Positions 14,265 through 22,269 of a DNA stretch of 37,772 nucleotides are shown here, in pieces. Positions within the stretch are counted from its first letter, which is position 1. Each line of letters begins with the position of its first letter. The stretch lies in assembly GCA_017521825.1 (NCBI GenBank), contig JAFXBK010000030.1, positions 1-37,772 of the forward strand. The letters are read 5' to 3'. The notes under the pieces were generated by a model, which made no database searches, was not told the DNA's origin, and saw only the letters and a list, made by a program, of their open reading frames with translations. Both the position numbers and the translations under genes were made by a program. This stretch comes from Oscillospiraceae bacterium. GTDB taxonomy: Bacteria; Bacillota; Clostridia; Oscillospirales; Ruminococcaceae.

Positions 14265-16648
14265 TTAAGTTCAACAATGGTTACGCCGGTTTCGCCTTCG
14301 CCGTAAACCCCAAGGCGGAAGGAACGAACCGCTTTGTTCCTTTTAAGAGCCTGGTGAACGGCCGCGCGAAGAACGCCGGTTCCTTTTCCGTGGATTATGG
14401 AAACGGTGTTGAGATTAAGGAGAACACATTCGTCGATAAATCTGTCCATTTCAAGAAGGCCCTGTTCAACGTCCATTCCGCGAAGGTCAACTTCGGAAGC
14501 GGCTTTTCTTCTTGAAGCGCTTTCGATGGATTTTGTTACGGAACCGCCGCCAAGGGTGTTCTTTTTGGATTTGTTGTTTTCAATAAGGCGAAGTTCGGAG
14601 ATATGGACTTTTGATTTTACAATACCGGTCTGGACAAGGCAATAACCCGCGCCGTCCGGAAGGCCGACCAAAGTTCCGTCCTTGCTCATTCCGTTTATGC
14701 GGACAGTATCGCCGCGAACCAGATTCCTCGGAAGGCGGTAGCCGCTGTCTTTGGAAGCAATGGGGTCGGCGATATCCTGGATTCGGGCAATTCCGGTTTT
14801 CATCTGTGCTCTTGCCCTTGCGGCCATATCCGCGGCAGACTCTGACTCTGCCTGCTTTTTGGTTTCAATGATTTCGTCGATAAGTTTCTGGGATTCGGCG
14901 CGAACCTTTTCCACAAGGCGTTTTGCGGAAAGTCTTGCGGCTTCAAGTTCTTTTTCCTTGTTGCGTTCCATTTCCTCTTTTTCTTTTGCGATTTCAAGGC
15001 GGATACGTTCCGTTTCCCTGCGGTAATTTTCGGCTTTTTCGTGCTCTTTTTCAAGTTCCTGGCGGCTTTGTTCAAGTTTTTCCACAACGTCCTCGAAGTT
15101 CGCGTTTTCCGCGGAAACAAGTTCCCTTGCCCTATCGACAATGCTTGTATCCATTCCAAGGCGTTCGGTTATGGCGAACGCGTTGGATTTTCCGGGAACT
15201 CCGACAAGTAAGCGGTAGGTTGGCGAAAGGGTTTCCACGTTGAATTCGCAGCAGGCATTTTCGACTCTCGGAGTCTGGAGCGCATACATCTTGATTTCAG
15301 CATAGTGGGTGGTTGCGGCAACCTTTGCGCCGTAAAGTTTAAGGCGCTCGATAATTGCAACCGCCAGCGCCGCTCCTTCGATAGGGTCGGTTCCTGCGCC
15401 GAGTTCATCAAGAAGAACAAGGCTCCGGTCATCGGTCTGCTCAAGGATTTTTATGGTGTTGTTGATGTGGGAAGAGAAAGTGGAAAGGCTCTGTTCAATG
15501 CTTTGTTCGTCGCCAATATCCGCAAAAACGTTTTCGAAAACGGAAACGGAGGAACTTTCTCCCGCGGGGATCATCATTCCGCACATGGCCATAAGGGTGA
15601 GAAGTCCGATGGTTTTGAGCGCAACGGTTTTACCTCCGGTGTTTGGGCCGGTTATTACGAGGACGTCGTAATCATAGCCCAGGGCAATATCTATCGGAAC
15701 GATTTTATTTTTATCGATAAGGGGATGTCTTGCTTTTGAAAGGCGGACTTTTCCGTCATCGGAAAGGTTCGGAACGGAAGCATTCATTTTTGAAGCAAGT
15801 CTTGCCTTTGCAAAATAAAGGTCGAGTTCGACTATGGCGGAATAATCTTCGATGAAGGAATCCGCATGGTTTCCGATATCGCAGGAAAGTTCATAGAGTA
15901 TCCTCTGAATTTCCTGCTGTTCCTTTGCTTTAAGGACGCGGGTTTCGTTATTTTCGTCAACAACGCCCGCAGGTTCAATAAAAATTGTTGCGCCGGAACC
16001 GGAAGTATCGTGAACCATGCCTTTTATCTCGTTGCGGTATTCCGCTTTTACCGGAACGCAGTATCTTCCGTCGCGCATGGTAACAATGGGTTCCTGAAGA
16101 TATTTTGCATAGGTGTTGGAATGGATAAGGCGGTCGAGCTGTTCCTTTACCTTGCTCTGGGAATTGCGGATCTTTCTTCGGATATCCGCAAGGGTCGGGC
16201 TTGCGGTATCGCTTACTTCGTCTTCGGAAACAACGGTAAAGCCGATTTTTTCCTCAAGGCGCTGGTTTGGCATAAGGCTTTCGAAAAATTCATCAAGGGA
16301 GGTTTCCTTTTCGCCTTCATAGTTGTTGCGGAAATCTTTCATTTCGCGCAACGCTTTTAAAAATCTTTCGATATCAATAAATTCCGGAAGCGAAAGGGTC
16401 GCACCCATTTTTGCTCTTCTTAAGGAACCGGTAACGTTTTTAACCCCGTGGAGAGAAGGCGCGCCGAACCTTGCGGAAAGCATAAAAGCATCCGCGGTTC
16501 TGTCCATAAGGCGCTGAGCTTCGCGAAGAGTTGTTTTTGGTTCGGTTTTAAGGGCAAGGTTCCGGCTGTCTTCGCAGCCGGTGCAATCCGCAAGCATTGA
16601 AAGGATTTTATCAAGTTCCAAAGCTCTTTGGTGTCTGTTTTCGGTCAT
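14261..16648 (-). CDS. mutS2: Endonuclease MutS2
   Basis: 795 residues, the usual length. It has an N-terminal clamp, the MutS ATPase with Walker A GPNTGGKT at 334-341 and Walker B LVLLDELGAGTDPIEG, a long coiled coil (about 505-600, rich in Glu/Lys/Arg), and a C-terminal Smr nuclease domain beginning EVDLRGMDVEQGL with the HGKGTGVLR motif. MutS2 suppresses homologous recombination and, in B. subtilis, splits collided ribosomes. AGAGG precedes the ATG. It is first of three overlapping genes (mutS2-ogt-permease). A TATAAT at 16675-16680 lies close upstream, with no good -35. Confidence 0.96.
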   Translation of the reverse strand: MTENRHQRALELDKILSMLADCTGCEDSRNLALKTEPKTTLREAQRLMDRTADAFMLSARFGAPSLHGVKNVTGSLRRAKMGATLSLPEFIDIERFLKALREMKDFRNNYEGEKETSLDEFFESLMPNQRLEEKIGFTVVSEDEVSDTASPTLADIRRKIRNSQSKVKEQLDRLIHSNTYAKYLQEPIVTMRDGRYCVPVKAEYRNEIKGMVHDTSGSGATIFIEPAGVVDENNETRVLKAKEQQEIQRILYELSCDIGNHADSFIEDYSAIVELDLYFAKARLASKMNASVPNLSDDGKVRLSKARHPLIDKNKIVPIDIALGYDYDVLVITGPNTGGKTVALKTIGLLTLMAMCGMMIPAGESSSVSVFENVFADIGDEQSIEQSLSTFSSHINNTIKILEQTDDRSLVLLDELGAGTDPIEGAALAVAIIERLKLYGAKVAATTHYAEIKMYALQTPRVENACCEFNVETLSPTYRLLVGVPGKSNAFAITERLGMDTSIVDRARELVSAENANFEDVVEKLEQSRQELEKEHEKAENYRRETERIRLEIAKEKEEMERNKEKELEAARLSAKRLVEKVRAESQKLIDEIIETKKQAESESAADMAARARAQMKTGIARIQDIADPIASKDSGYRLPRNLVRGDTVRINGMSKDGTLVGLPDGAGYCLVQTGIVKSKVHISELRLIENNKSKKNTLGGGSVTKSIESASRRKAASEVDLRGMDVEQGLLEMDRFIDECVLLNLNTVSIIHGKGTGVLRAAVHQALKRNKAVRSFRLGVYGEGETGVTIVELK

Positions 16649-16707
16649 ATTTTTACCTCTGAAGTTTACTTCAAATTATAAATAATCGGAATTTTAAATG
16701 TATTCGG

Positions 16708-16738
16708 AATATGTCCGCCGCAAAGCGGCGGACATATT
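16708..16738. repeat. Perfect 14-bp hairpin without T tract between recO and mutS2
   Basis: AATATGTCCGCCGC and its exact complement flank AAA. Neither strand has a following T run, so it is not a standard intrinsic terminator. It lies 12 bases after the recO stop and upstream of the mutS2 -10 box. Confidence 0.75.
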
Positions 16739-16750
16739 GAAAAATTATAA

Positions 16751-17500
16751 TCAGAACGAACGGATTGAATTTAAAAATTCAAGGGTGGGATATACTTTGT
16801 CCATTTGTTCGATAACGTATTTTTCCGCCGCATTCGAAAGTTCGATAAGCGAATTTTCGCCCACACGGAAGGAAAAAAGCTGTTCCATCGGCGCATAGAC
16901 AATATGCCTTGCGGCAAGAAAAGCGGCTTTTGAAAGCAAAACTTCGCCGTTTGCGCCGTTCGCTCTGCAATCGGTGCAGGTTGCGCTTCCGCTTTTTGTA
17001 TCGAACCAATATGCCCCTTTTTCAAATTCGCCGCATTCGCTGCAGGCTATTAAATCCGGTGCATATCCGATAAGGCTCATAAGACGGAGTTCAAAAATCG
17101 CCTTGAGCATTGCCGGGTGGACTTTTTTGTTTTCAAGCATATGTAAAGTGTTGAGAAGAAGCCGAAGGATATCCTTCGAATCTTCTTCCGGGTTTGCGGC
17201 GCTTAAACAAAGTTCGCAAAAATAGCTTGCGTAAGCAAGGCTGTCGAGGTCTTTCCGGATTCCGAAAAAAAGTCTTTCGCTTTCGGCGGAATCCACGGTA
17301 TATTTTTCGCGGTTTTTAAAAAAAACAAATTCCCCGTAACAAAGCATTGATGAAACGGTGGAAAGGGCGCTTTTCATTCTTCTTGCGCCTGAAGCATAGG
17401 CATAGATAACCCCTCTGTCCTCCGTTAATACGGAAAGGAGTTTATCGTTTTCGTTATAATCCTGTACTTTAAGGACGATGCCTTTCGTCTTGATTTGCAT
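16751..17500 (-). CDS. recO: DNA repair protein RecO
   Basis: 249 residues from the ATG at 17500 (a TTG two codons upstream is possible). The N-terminal OB fold (TKGIVLKVQDYNENDKLLSV, LTEDRGVIYAYASGARRMKS) is followed by a helical domain with a zinc site CSECGEF...CTDC. RecO anneals ssDNA and loads RecA together with RecR. The start overlaps the YqzL-like ORF by 32 bases, giving translational coupling. The order era-yqzL-recO is the classic Firmicute one. Confidence 0.94.
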   Translation of the reverse strand: MQIKTKGIVLKVQDYNENDKLLSVLTEDRGVIYAYASGARRMKSALSTVSSMLCYGEFVFFKNREKYTVDSAESERLFFGIRKDLDSLAYASYFCELCLSAANPEEDSKDILRLLLNTLHMLENKKVHPAMLKAIFELRLMSLIGYAPDLIACSECGEFEKGAYWFDTKSGSATCTDCRANGANGEVLLSKAAFLAARHIVYAPMEQLFSFRVGENSLIELSNAAEKYVIEQMDKVYPTLEFLNSIRSF

Positions 17501-17702
17501 AACCAATACCGCCGTTCACGGAAAAATGGAGCTTTTTGAAATCCGAACTTTCTTCCGGATTTCCGACATCTTCCGGAAGGGCGGGTTTGATTTCGCCCGC
17601 GTTTATCTTTTCGTTGATAACGTTTTTGTTGGAAAGTTTATAGTTAAGATAATCGCTTATTTTTCCTGTTTTTTCAAAATCGTTCCAGCTTTTTTCGTTC
17701 AT
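17469..17702 (-). CDS. YqzL-like small protein
   Basis: 77 residues. The N-terminus SWNDFEKTGKISDYLNYK matches the YqzL pattern (aromatic-x2-Phe-x2-Thr-Gly-x-Ile-x2-Tyr-Leu-x-Tyr-Lys), and the position between era and recO is the family's usual one. It is longer than the roughly 47-residue Bacillus protein, with an acidic Pro-rich extension that runs into the recO start. Function is unknown. GGGGT precedes the ATG. Confidence 0.7.
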   Translation of the reverse strand: MNEKSWNDFEKTGKISDYLNYKLSNKNVINEKINAGEIKPALPEDVGNPEESSDFKKLHFSVNGGIGYANQDERHRP

Positions 17703-17725
17703 AGCTTTTACCCCGCAACAAAAGT

Positions 17726-17757
17726 TTTTTCATAATCATTTTATGATTTTTGAAAAA
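17726..17757. promoter_or_regulatory. Interrupted palindrome upstream of yqzL-recO
   Basis: Arms TTTTTCATAATCAT and ATGATTTTTGAAAAA are near-perfect complements around TTT. They overlap a weak promoter-like pair (TTGTTT, 17 bases, GATTAT) on the minus strand. Possible operator, or an AT-rich chance structure. Confidence 0.3.
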
Positions 17758-17793
17758 CAATATGTGAGGTAAAAAAAGTAATATTTTCGAGGA

Positions 17794-17848
17794 ACACCTC
17801 ATCCGCCGCGGCTTACGCCATGCGGCACCTTCCCCTCAAGGGGAAGGC
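17794..17848 (+). repeat. Dispersed palindromic repeat, copy A (CACCTCATCCG...GGGGAAGG)
   Basis: Begins ACACCTCATCCGCCG and ends CCTTCCCCTCAAGGGGAAGG plus C, with an imperfect GCCGC/GCGGC stem in the middle. It lies two bases after the era stop. The final hairpin could end era transcripts on the minus strand, although no T tract follows. Confidence 0.85.
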
Positions 17849-17850
17849 AA

Positions 17851-18768
17851 TTACTGTTCGGTAAAGCCGAAGTTGCGAAGAAGTCCGTCGCGGTTGCGCC
17901 AATCCTCCTTAACTTTTACCCAAAGCTGAAGGTTTGCTTTGCAGCCAAGGAAGCGTTCGATGCTCATTCTGGATTCGCTGCCGATTTTTTTGAGCATTGC
18001 GCCTTTTTTGCCGATTATGATGCCTTTGTGACTGTCGCGCTCGCAATAGATAATGGCGTCGATATCGACCATATCCTTGCCTTCGCGCTCCTTCATAGCC
18101 TCGATGGAAACGGCGATTCCGTGGGGAACTTCGTCCTCAAGGTCGATAAGCATTCTTTCACGGATAAGTTCCGCAACAATCGCTCTTTCCGGCTGGTCGG
18201 TGATGGAATCGTCCGCGAAATAATGGGGGCCTTCCTCCGCATATCTTTCGAGTTCATCGGTAAGGATATTGATTCCGTCTTTTTTGAGCGCGGAAATCGG
18301 GATTACCTCATCGAAGGTATATTCTTTGGAAAGCATTGCGATTTTCGCAAGCATTTCTTCCTTGTTTTCAAGAGTATCGATTTTGTTGATGCAAAGGATT
18401 GCCGGAAGGCGGAGCGCCTTGAAGCGTTCGATAAGGTCTCTTTCGGGCTGGGTGATTTCGCCTTTGGGTTCAACAACAAGAATGGCAATATCAACGTCCG
18501 CAACGGAATCGCCAACCTGTTTTACCATGAAGTCCGCAAGTTTGGTCTTCGGCTTATGAAGGCCGGGGGTATCAATGAACACAAACTGGGTAAGGCCTTT
18601 TGTAAGGATACCGGTAATACGAGTTCTGGTTGTCTGGGGCTTTGCAGAAACTGCCGCAACTTTTTCGCCGATAAGGGCGTTAAGAAGAGAGCTTTTGCCT
18701 ACGTTCGGTCTTCCGACGATGGCAACAAAAGCGGATTTGGTTTCAAAATTTTTATTATTCATTGACAT
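17851..18768 (-). CDS. era: GTPase Era
   Basis: About 305 residues. G1 is GRPNVGKSS, G3 DTPG, G4 NKID, G5 SAL, and switch I carries KPQTTRTRI. A C-terminal KH domain includes GIIIGKKGAMLKKIG. Era binds the 3' end of 16S rRNA and helps 30S maturation. The start is uncertain: ATG at 18768 or 18762, or GTG at 18780. All lie inside the end of ybeY, giving a coupled overlap. It is third in the phoH-ybeY-era transcript and is separated from yqzL-recO by a dispersed repeat. Confidence 0.96.
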   Translation of the reverse strand: MSMNNKNFETKSAFVAIVGRPNVGKSSLLNALIGEKVAAVSAKPQTTRTRITGILTKGLTQFVFIDTPGLHKPKTKLADFMVKQVGDSVADVDIAILVVEPKGEITQPERDLIERFKALRLPAILCINKIDTLENKEEMLAKIAMLSKEYTFDEVIPISALKKDGINILTDELERYAEEGPHYFADDSITDQPERAIVAELIRERMLIDLEDEVPHGIAVSIEAMKEREGKDMVDIDAIIYCERDSHKGIIIGKKGAMLKKIGSESRMSIERFLGCKANLQLWVKVKEDWRNRDGLLRNFGFTEQ

Positions 18769-19252
18769 AACTTGCGTCACGCTGAAGACCGAGCTTCGCG
18801 AGGACGGTTTCCTCCCTTTCTCTCATATGTACCTGTTCCATGCCGCCGTTGACATGGTCATAACCAAGAAGATGCAGAACGGAATGGACGGTAAGATAGG
18901 CCACTTCGCGCTGAAGGGTGTGTCCGTAAAGTTCCGCCTGCTGTTCCGCTTTCTGGAGCGAAATTACGATATCGCCCAGAAGAAGCGCGCCGCTTTCCGG
19001 GTTGCGGTCATAAATTCCGTCTTCCCCAAGGGGAAAGGAAATTACGTCGGTAACAGCGTCAACGTTTCGGAATTCCGCATTTATTTTTCTGATTTCCTCG
19101 TTTGAAACAAAGCTGATGCTTATTTCTCCCGGTTCGGTAAAGCCTTCCGTTGCAAGGGTTGCTTCGCAGCAGCGGCGCATAAGCATTCTTATTCCGGTTG
19201 GGATTTTAATATCTTTCTGTCTGTTTGATATGATAACTTTTGCGATTGCCAT
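18755..19252 (-). CDS. ybeY: Endoribonuclease YbeY
   Basis: 165 residues from the ATG at 19252 (MAIAKVIISNRQ), which matches family N-termini; AAAGGA lies 12 bases before. The metal site is His123, His127 and His133 in HSVLHLLGYDH, and TDVISFPLGE is the second conserved block. YbeY acts in 16S rRNA 3' processing and ribosome quality control. It overlaps phoH by 47 bases and era by 14, a tightly coupled order conserved in Firmicutes. Confidence 0.95.
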   Translation of the reverse strand: MAIAKVIISNRQKDIKIPTGIRMLMRRCCEATLATEGFTEPGEISISFVSNEEIRKINAEFRNVDAVTDVISFPLGEDGIYDRNPESGALLLGDIVISLQKAEQQAELYGHTLQREVAYLTVHSVLHLLGYDHVNGGMEQVHMREREETVLAKLGLQRDASYVNE

Positions 19253-20264
19253 TATCTTTTGCTGTCCTTTCGTAGTATTTTTCGTACGCCTTAATAATAT
19301 TCTGGACAAGGCGATGGCGCACAACATCTTTTTCAGTGAATTTTATAAGAGAGATGTCTTCCACATCTTTGAGCACTTTAACCGCTTCAACAAGGCCGCT
19401 TTTTTTGATGGACGGAAGGTCAATCTGGGTTGCGTCGCCGTTTATAACCGCTTTGGAGTTAAAACCAAGCCTTGTGAGGAACATTTTCATCTGTTCCGGG
19501 GTTGTGTTCTGGGCTTCGTCAAGGATTATGAAGGAATCGTCAAGGGTTCTTCCGCGCATATAGGCAAGCGGCGCAACTTCAATGTTTCCGCGTTCGACAA
19601 AACGCTGGTAATTTTCCGCGCCGAGCATTTCGAAAAGCGCATCGTAAAGCGGGCGGAGATATGGGTCAACTTTGTTCTGAAGGTCGCCGGGAAGAAAACC
19701 GAGTTTTTCGCCGGCTTCAACCGCCGGACGGGTAAGGATAATTCTGTTTACTTCCTGGTTGCGGAAGGCTTTTACAGCCATTGCCACCGCAAGATAGGTT
19801 TTACCTGTACCTGCAGGGCCGACGCCGATGGTAACGGTGGTGTTTTTTATTGCTTCGATATATGCCTTCTGGCCAAGGGTTTTTGCCTTAACGGGTCTGC
19901 CCTTCGAGGTGATACAGATAACGTCGGAGCTGATTTTGTTTATCTGGTCCTCGTTGCCTTCGTTAACAAGATCCATAACGTAGTGGATGTTCTGGTCGTT
20001 AAGTTCCTCGCCTCTGCTGATGAGAGAAAGAAGGCTTTGAACCGCCTTTCCCGCAAGGGAAACTTTTTCCGGCTCGCCGGAAATTTTGATCTGGGTTCCG
20101 CGGCAAAGGATTCCAACTCCGTAGGCCTTTTCGATTTCCTTTATATTTTCATCAAAACTGCCGAAAAGAGCGACAGCATTTTCCATTCTTTCGATATCGA
20201 CTAACTGTTCCGTGGTGCTTTCTCCTTTTTTTGAATAGCTTTCTGAAAGTAAATAAATTTTCAC
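19206..20264 (-). CDS. phoH: PhoH family ATPase
   Basis: 352 residues if begun at the GTG at 20264. The Walker A is GVGPAGTGKTYLA and the Walker B IILDEAQNTTPEQM, with the conserved PAVEAGEKLGFLPGDL. PhoH-like proteins are NTPases, possibly RNA helicases, conserved next to ybeY and era. The start is unclear. The GTG has no Shine-Dalgarno, an AAAGGAG occurs about 12 codons inside without a start nearby, and an ATG at 20186 would still keep the core. It is first in the phoH-ybeY-era transcript. Confidence 0.92.
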   Translation of the reverse strand: MKIYLLSESYSKKGESTTEQLVDIERMENAVALFGSFDENIKEIEKAYGVGILCRGTQIKISGEPEKVSLAGKAVQSLLSLISRGEELNDQNIHYVMDLVNEGNEDQINKISSDVICITSKGRPVKAKTLGQKAYIEAIKNTTVTIGVGPAGTGKTYLAVAMAVKAFRNQEVNRIILTRPAVEAGEKLGFLPGDLQNKVDPYLRPLYDALFEMLGAENYQRFVERGNIEVAPLAYMRGRTLDDSFIILDEAQNTTPEQMKMFLTRLGFNSKAVINGDATQIDLPSIKKSGLVEAVKVLKDVEDISLIKFTEKDVVRHRLVQNIIKAYEKYYERTAKDNGNRKSYHIKQTERY

Positions 20265-20286
20265 AAATACATAGTATAGCAGAAAT

Positions 20287-20316
20287 ATTCTATAAAATAA
20301 AGGGAAAATCTGTAAA
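20287..20316 (-). promoter_or_regulatory. Putative phoH-ybeY-era promoter
   Basis: Minus strand TTTACA, 18-base spacer, TAGAAT, each matching consensus at five of six positions. A TATACT box closer to the gene is an alternative -10. Confidence 0.5.
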
Positions 20317-20332
20317 TTTGTGTTTAAATTTC

Positions 20333-20360
20333 ACCATAAGGCTATTATTGGCATAAACTG
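20333..20360 (+). promoter_or_regulatory. Possible sporulation-sigma promoter before the amidase
   Basis: AC, 17 bases, then CATAAACT resembles the mother-cell sigma-K or sigma-E -10 (CATAnnnT). No sigma-A promoter is evident. Weak evidence, short motif. Confidence 0.25.
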
Positions 20361-20389
20361 ATGATATATTGATTTCCGGAGGTAATTTT

Positions 20390-21130
20390 ATGCCGATTAT
20401 ATATCTCAGCCCCTCCACCCAGCAGGCAAACACCTATGTTACCGGCGGCAGTGAAGAATATTGGATGAACCTTCTTGCGGATGAACTTGAGCCCTGGCTT
20501 ATTTCAAGCGGAATACGCTTCAGCCGGAACACTCCGCAGATGACCGCAGGTTCTTCAATCCGCGCTTCCAACGCCGGAAACTATGATTTTCACCTTGCGC
20601 TCCATTCCAACGCGGCCCCGGAAGGAAGATACGGTGAAGTTCAGGGGATCATAGCCTTTTACGCGCCGAACAGCGTTAAAGGAAAGCAGGCCGCGGTGCT
20701 CATTTCCGAAAACCTTGAAACAATTTATCCATATCCCGAAGGGGCGCGTGCTCAGAGCACAACGACTCTTGGCGAAGTCACAAGAACCCGAGCACCGGCT
20801 GTGCTCGTTGAAATTGCCTATCACGATAACATCGACGACGCGAACTGGATAACATCTAATCTTGAGCAGATTGCAGAAAAGCTTGCCCTTTCCATGACGG
20901 AATATTTCGGGCTTCCGCTTGTTCCGCCGATGGCACCCCAAACCGGAAAAGTGGCTTTAACAAGCGGAAATTTAAATATCCGCAATTTTCCGAGCACAGG
21001 CGGAAAAGTTATTGCTTCTGCGCCGAACAATTCCGTGCTCACGGTGCTCGGAAACAAAAACGGCTGGTACACAGTCAATTATAACGGCACTGTGGGCTTT
21101 GCAAACGCGGATTATATCCGGCTTATCTGA
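20390..21130 (+). CDS. N-acetylmuramoyl-L-alanine amidase (Amidase_3) with SH3 domain
   Basis: 246 residues from the ATG at 20390, seven bases after GGAGG. Residues 1-180 fit the Amidase_3 zinc amidase fold: IYLSPSTQQANTYVTGGSEE, then His72 in FHLALHSNA and Glu141 in AVLVEIAYHDN. The usual first ligand His of DPGHGG is absent; in this subgroup the SPSTQ...EE segment stands in its place. Residues 190-246 form a bacterial SH3 domain (GNLNIRNFPSTGGKVI, NGWYTVNYNGTVGFANADYI). It would cut the amide between MurNAc and L-Ala. No signal peptide is present, so it may act in the mother cell, on spore cortex, or be released by lysis. The gene is packed with GTGCTC words. Confidence 0.85.
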   Translation: MPIIYLSPSTQQANTYVTGGSEEYWMNLLADELEPWLISSGIRFSRNTPQMTAGSSIRASNAGNYDFHLALHSNAAPEGRYGEVQGIIAFYAPNSVKGKQAAVLISENLETIYPYPEGARAQSTTTLGEVTRTRAPAVLVEIAYHDNIDDANWITSNLEQIAEKLALSMTEYFGLPLVPPMAPQTGKVALTSGNLNIRNFPSTGGKVIASAPNNSVLTVLGNKNGWYTVNYNGTVGFANADYIRLI

Positions 21131-21133
21131 TAC

Positions 21134-21162
21134 TTGATAAATCCTTCGGAATGTTGTATTAT
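21134..21162 (+). promoter_or_regulatory. Promoter of the uracil-DNA glycosylase gene
   Basis: TTGATA, 17-base spacer, TATTAT, followed by a GGAGG ribosome binding site. It starts four bases after the amidase stop. Confidence 0.7.
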
Positions 21163-21193
21163 ATTGATATATTCTTTCCGGAGGTGTAACCCC

Positions 21194-21766
21194 ATGTCCC
21201 TTGATGAACTTCGTGCTCAATGCCTTAACTGTAAAAAATGCGGACTTTGCGAAACCCGAACAAACGTTGTTTTCGGAACAGGAAATCCCGCTTCCAAGGT
21301 TCTTTTCATCGGTGAAGGTCCGGGAGAAAACGAGGACCTTAAAGGCGAACCTTTTGTCGGAAGAGGCGGAATGCTCCTTGATAAAATGCTTGCGGTCGTG
21401 GATCTTTCGAGAGATAAAAACATCTATATCGCAAACATGGTAAAATGCCGTCCGCCAAAAAACCGCGACACGGAAGAAACGGAAGTTGCCGCCTGCCGCC
21501 CCTGGCTTGAAGAACAAATCAGGCTTATCGACCCGAAGATAATCGTTTGCCTCGGAAGGGTTTCGGCGATCCGCTTCATCGACCCAAATTTTAAGGTAAC
21601 CAAGGAACACGGCCAGTTTATCGAAAAAGACGGCCGCCTTGTTATGGGAACTTTCCACCCGGCGGCAATTCTTCGTAACCCGAACCAGAAACCCGCCGCT
21701 ATGGAGGATTTCTTTGCGCTCCAGGAAAAAATCAAGGAAATCTGCCCGGAAACTTATGCTGAATAA
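21194..21766 (+). CDS. Family 4 uracil-DNA glycosylase (4Fe-4S)
   Basis: 190 residues from ATG 21194. It excises uracil from DNA in base excision repair. The four cluster cysteines are Cys13 and Cys16 (NCKKCGLC), Cys85 (VKCRPP) and Cys101 (AACRPW). Motif A is GEGPGENED with FVGRGG; the leucine-loop His motif is FHPAAILRNP. This matches the Thermus family 4 enzymes. It is monocistronic, between its own promoter and a strong terminator. Confidence 0.95.
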   Translation: MSLDELRAQCLNCKKCGLCETRTNVVFGTGNPASKVLFIGEGPGENEDLKGEPFVGRGGMLLDKMLAVVDLSRDKNIYIANMVKCRPPKNRDTEETEVAACRPWLEEQIRLIDPKIIVCLGRVSAIRFIDPNFKVTKEHGQFIEKDGRLVMGTFHPAAILRNPNQKPAAMEDFFALQEKIKEICPETYAE

Positions 21767-21770
21767 AACC

Positions 21771-21806
21771 AAACGCACCCTTTTTCCAAAAGGGTGCGTT
21801 TTTTTG
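21771..21806 (+). terminator. Terminator of the uracil-DNA glycosylase gene
   Basis: Stem ACGCACCCTTTT / AAAAGGGTGCGT around TCC, followed by a seven-base T tract. Confidence 0.93.
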
Positions 21807-21810
21807 CATT

Positions 21811-21840
21811 AAAAACGGCGGGAGCAAGCCCCCGCCCTAC
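21811..21840 (-). terminator. GC-rich hairpin repeat acting as terminator of the 69-residue gene
   Basis: GGCGGG and CCCGCC arms around AGCAAGCC; on the minus strand it is followed by GTTTTT. The sequence GGGCGGGGGCTTGCTCCCGCC-like is a familiar dispersed element in clostridial genomes (general knowledge, one copy here). Confidence 0.65.
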
Positions 21841-21857
21841 TTTAAATTTTCCGATTC

Positions 21858-22067
21858 TTATTTCTTTCCGCTTACAAAAAAGAAAATTATTCCGCCAACA
21901 GCAAGAAGCGCAAGAACGCCGGCACCGATCATAAGGCCAAGGCCTTCGCCGCCGGTGTTGACAATTCCTTCGCTCTGTTCAAAAAGAACCGGCGCACCGG
22001 CAAAGGCGGTTACGGAAAACAAAAAAGACATCACAAAAGCGCAAAGCGCGGAAAAAGTTTTTTTCAT
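21858..22067 (-). CDS. Small secreted or surface protein with C-terminal membrane helix
   Basis: 69 residues. A signal peptide (MKKTFSALCAFVMSFLFSVT, cleavage likely after AFA) is followed by a short linker and a C-terminal hydrophobic helix (GLGLMIGAGVLALLAVGGII) ending in GKK. The end resembles a sortase-type tail, but no LPXTG-like pentapeptide precedes it, so it would stay in the membrane. Function unknown. AGAGG precedes the ATG and a good promoter lies upstream. The predicted mature ectodomain is only about 20 residues. Confidence 0.72.
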   Translation of the reverse strand: MKKTFSALCAFVMSFLFSVTAFAGAPVLFEQSEGIVNTGGEGLGLMIGAGVLALLAVGGIIFFFVSGKK

Positions 22068-22106
22068 TTTTTTAAAACCTCTTTTCGGTCTGTTTTTTCT
22101 GATTTA

Positions 22107-22135
22107 ATTCTATTCTTTTTTGCATGTCAAGTCAA
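22107..22135 (-). promoter_or_regulatory. Promoter of the 69-residue surface protein
   Basis: Minus strand TTGACT, 17-base spacer, TAGAAT; leader of about 35 bases. Confidence 0.65.
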
Positions 22136-22230
22136 TGAATTTTCTGTTAAGATAACCTTAAAATTCGGTTTTGGAATAAATTTGTAAACCGTCGCAAAAG
22201 AAAAGCCTTTTATAAATTATATATTTATGT

Positions 22231-22236
22231 TATAAT
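22231..22236 (+). promoter_or_regulatory. -10 box (TATAAT) of ygiQ
   Basis: Perfect TATAAT in a very AT-rich stretch 33 bases before the start codon. The -35 region (TTTTAT) is weak. Confidence 0.45.
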
Positions 22237-22269
22237 AAAATGTATTTAGTTTGTATTGGAGGTATAAAA

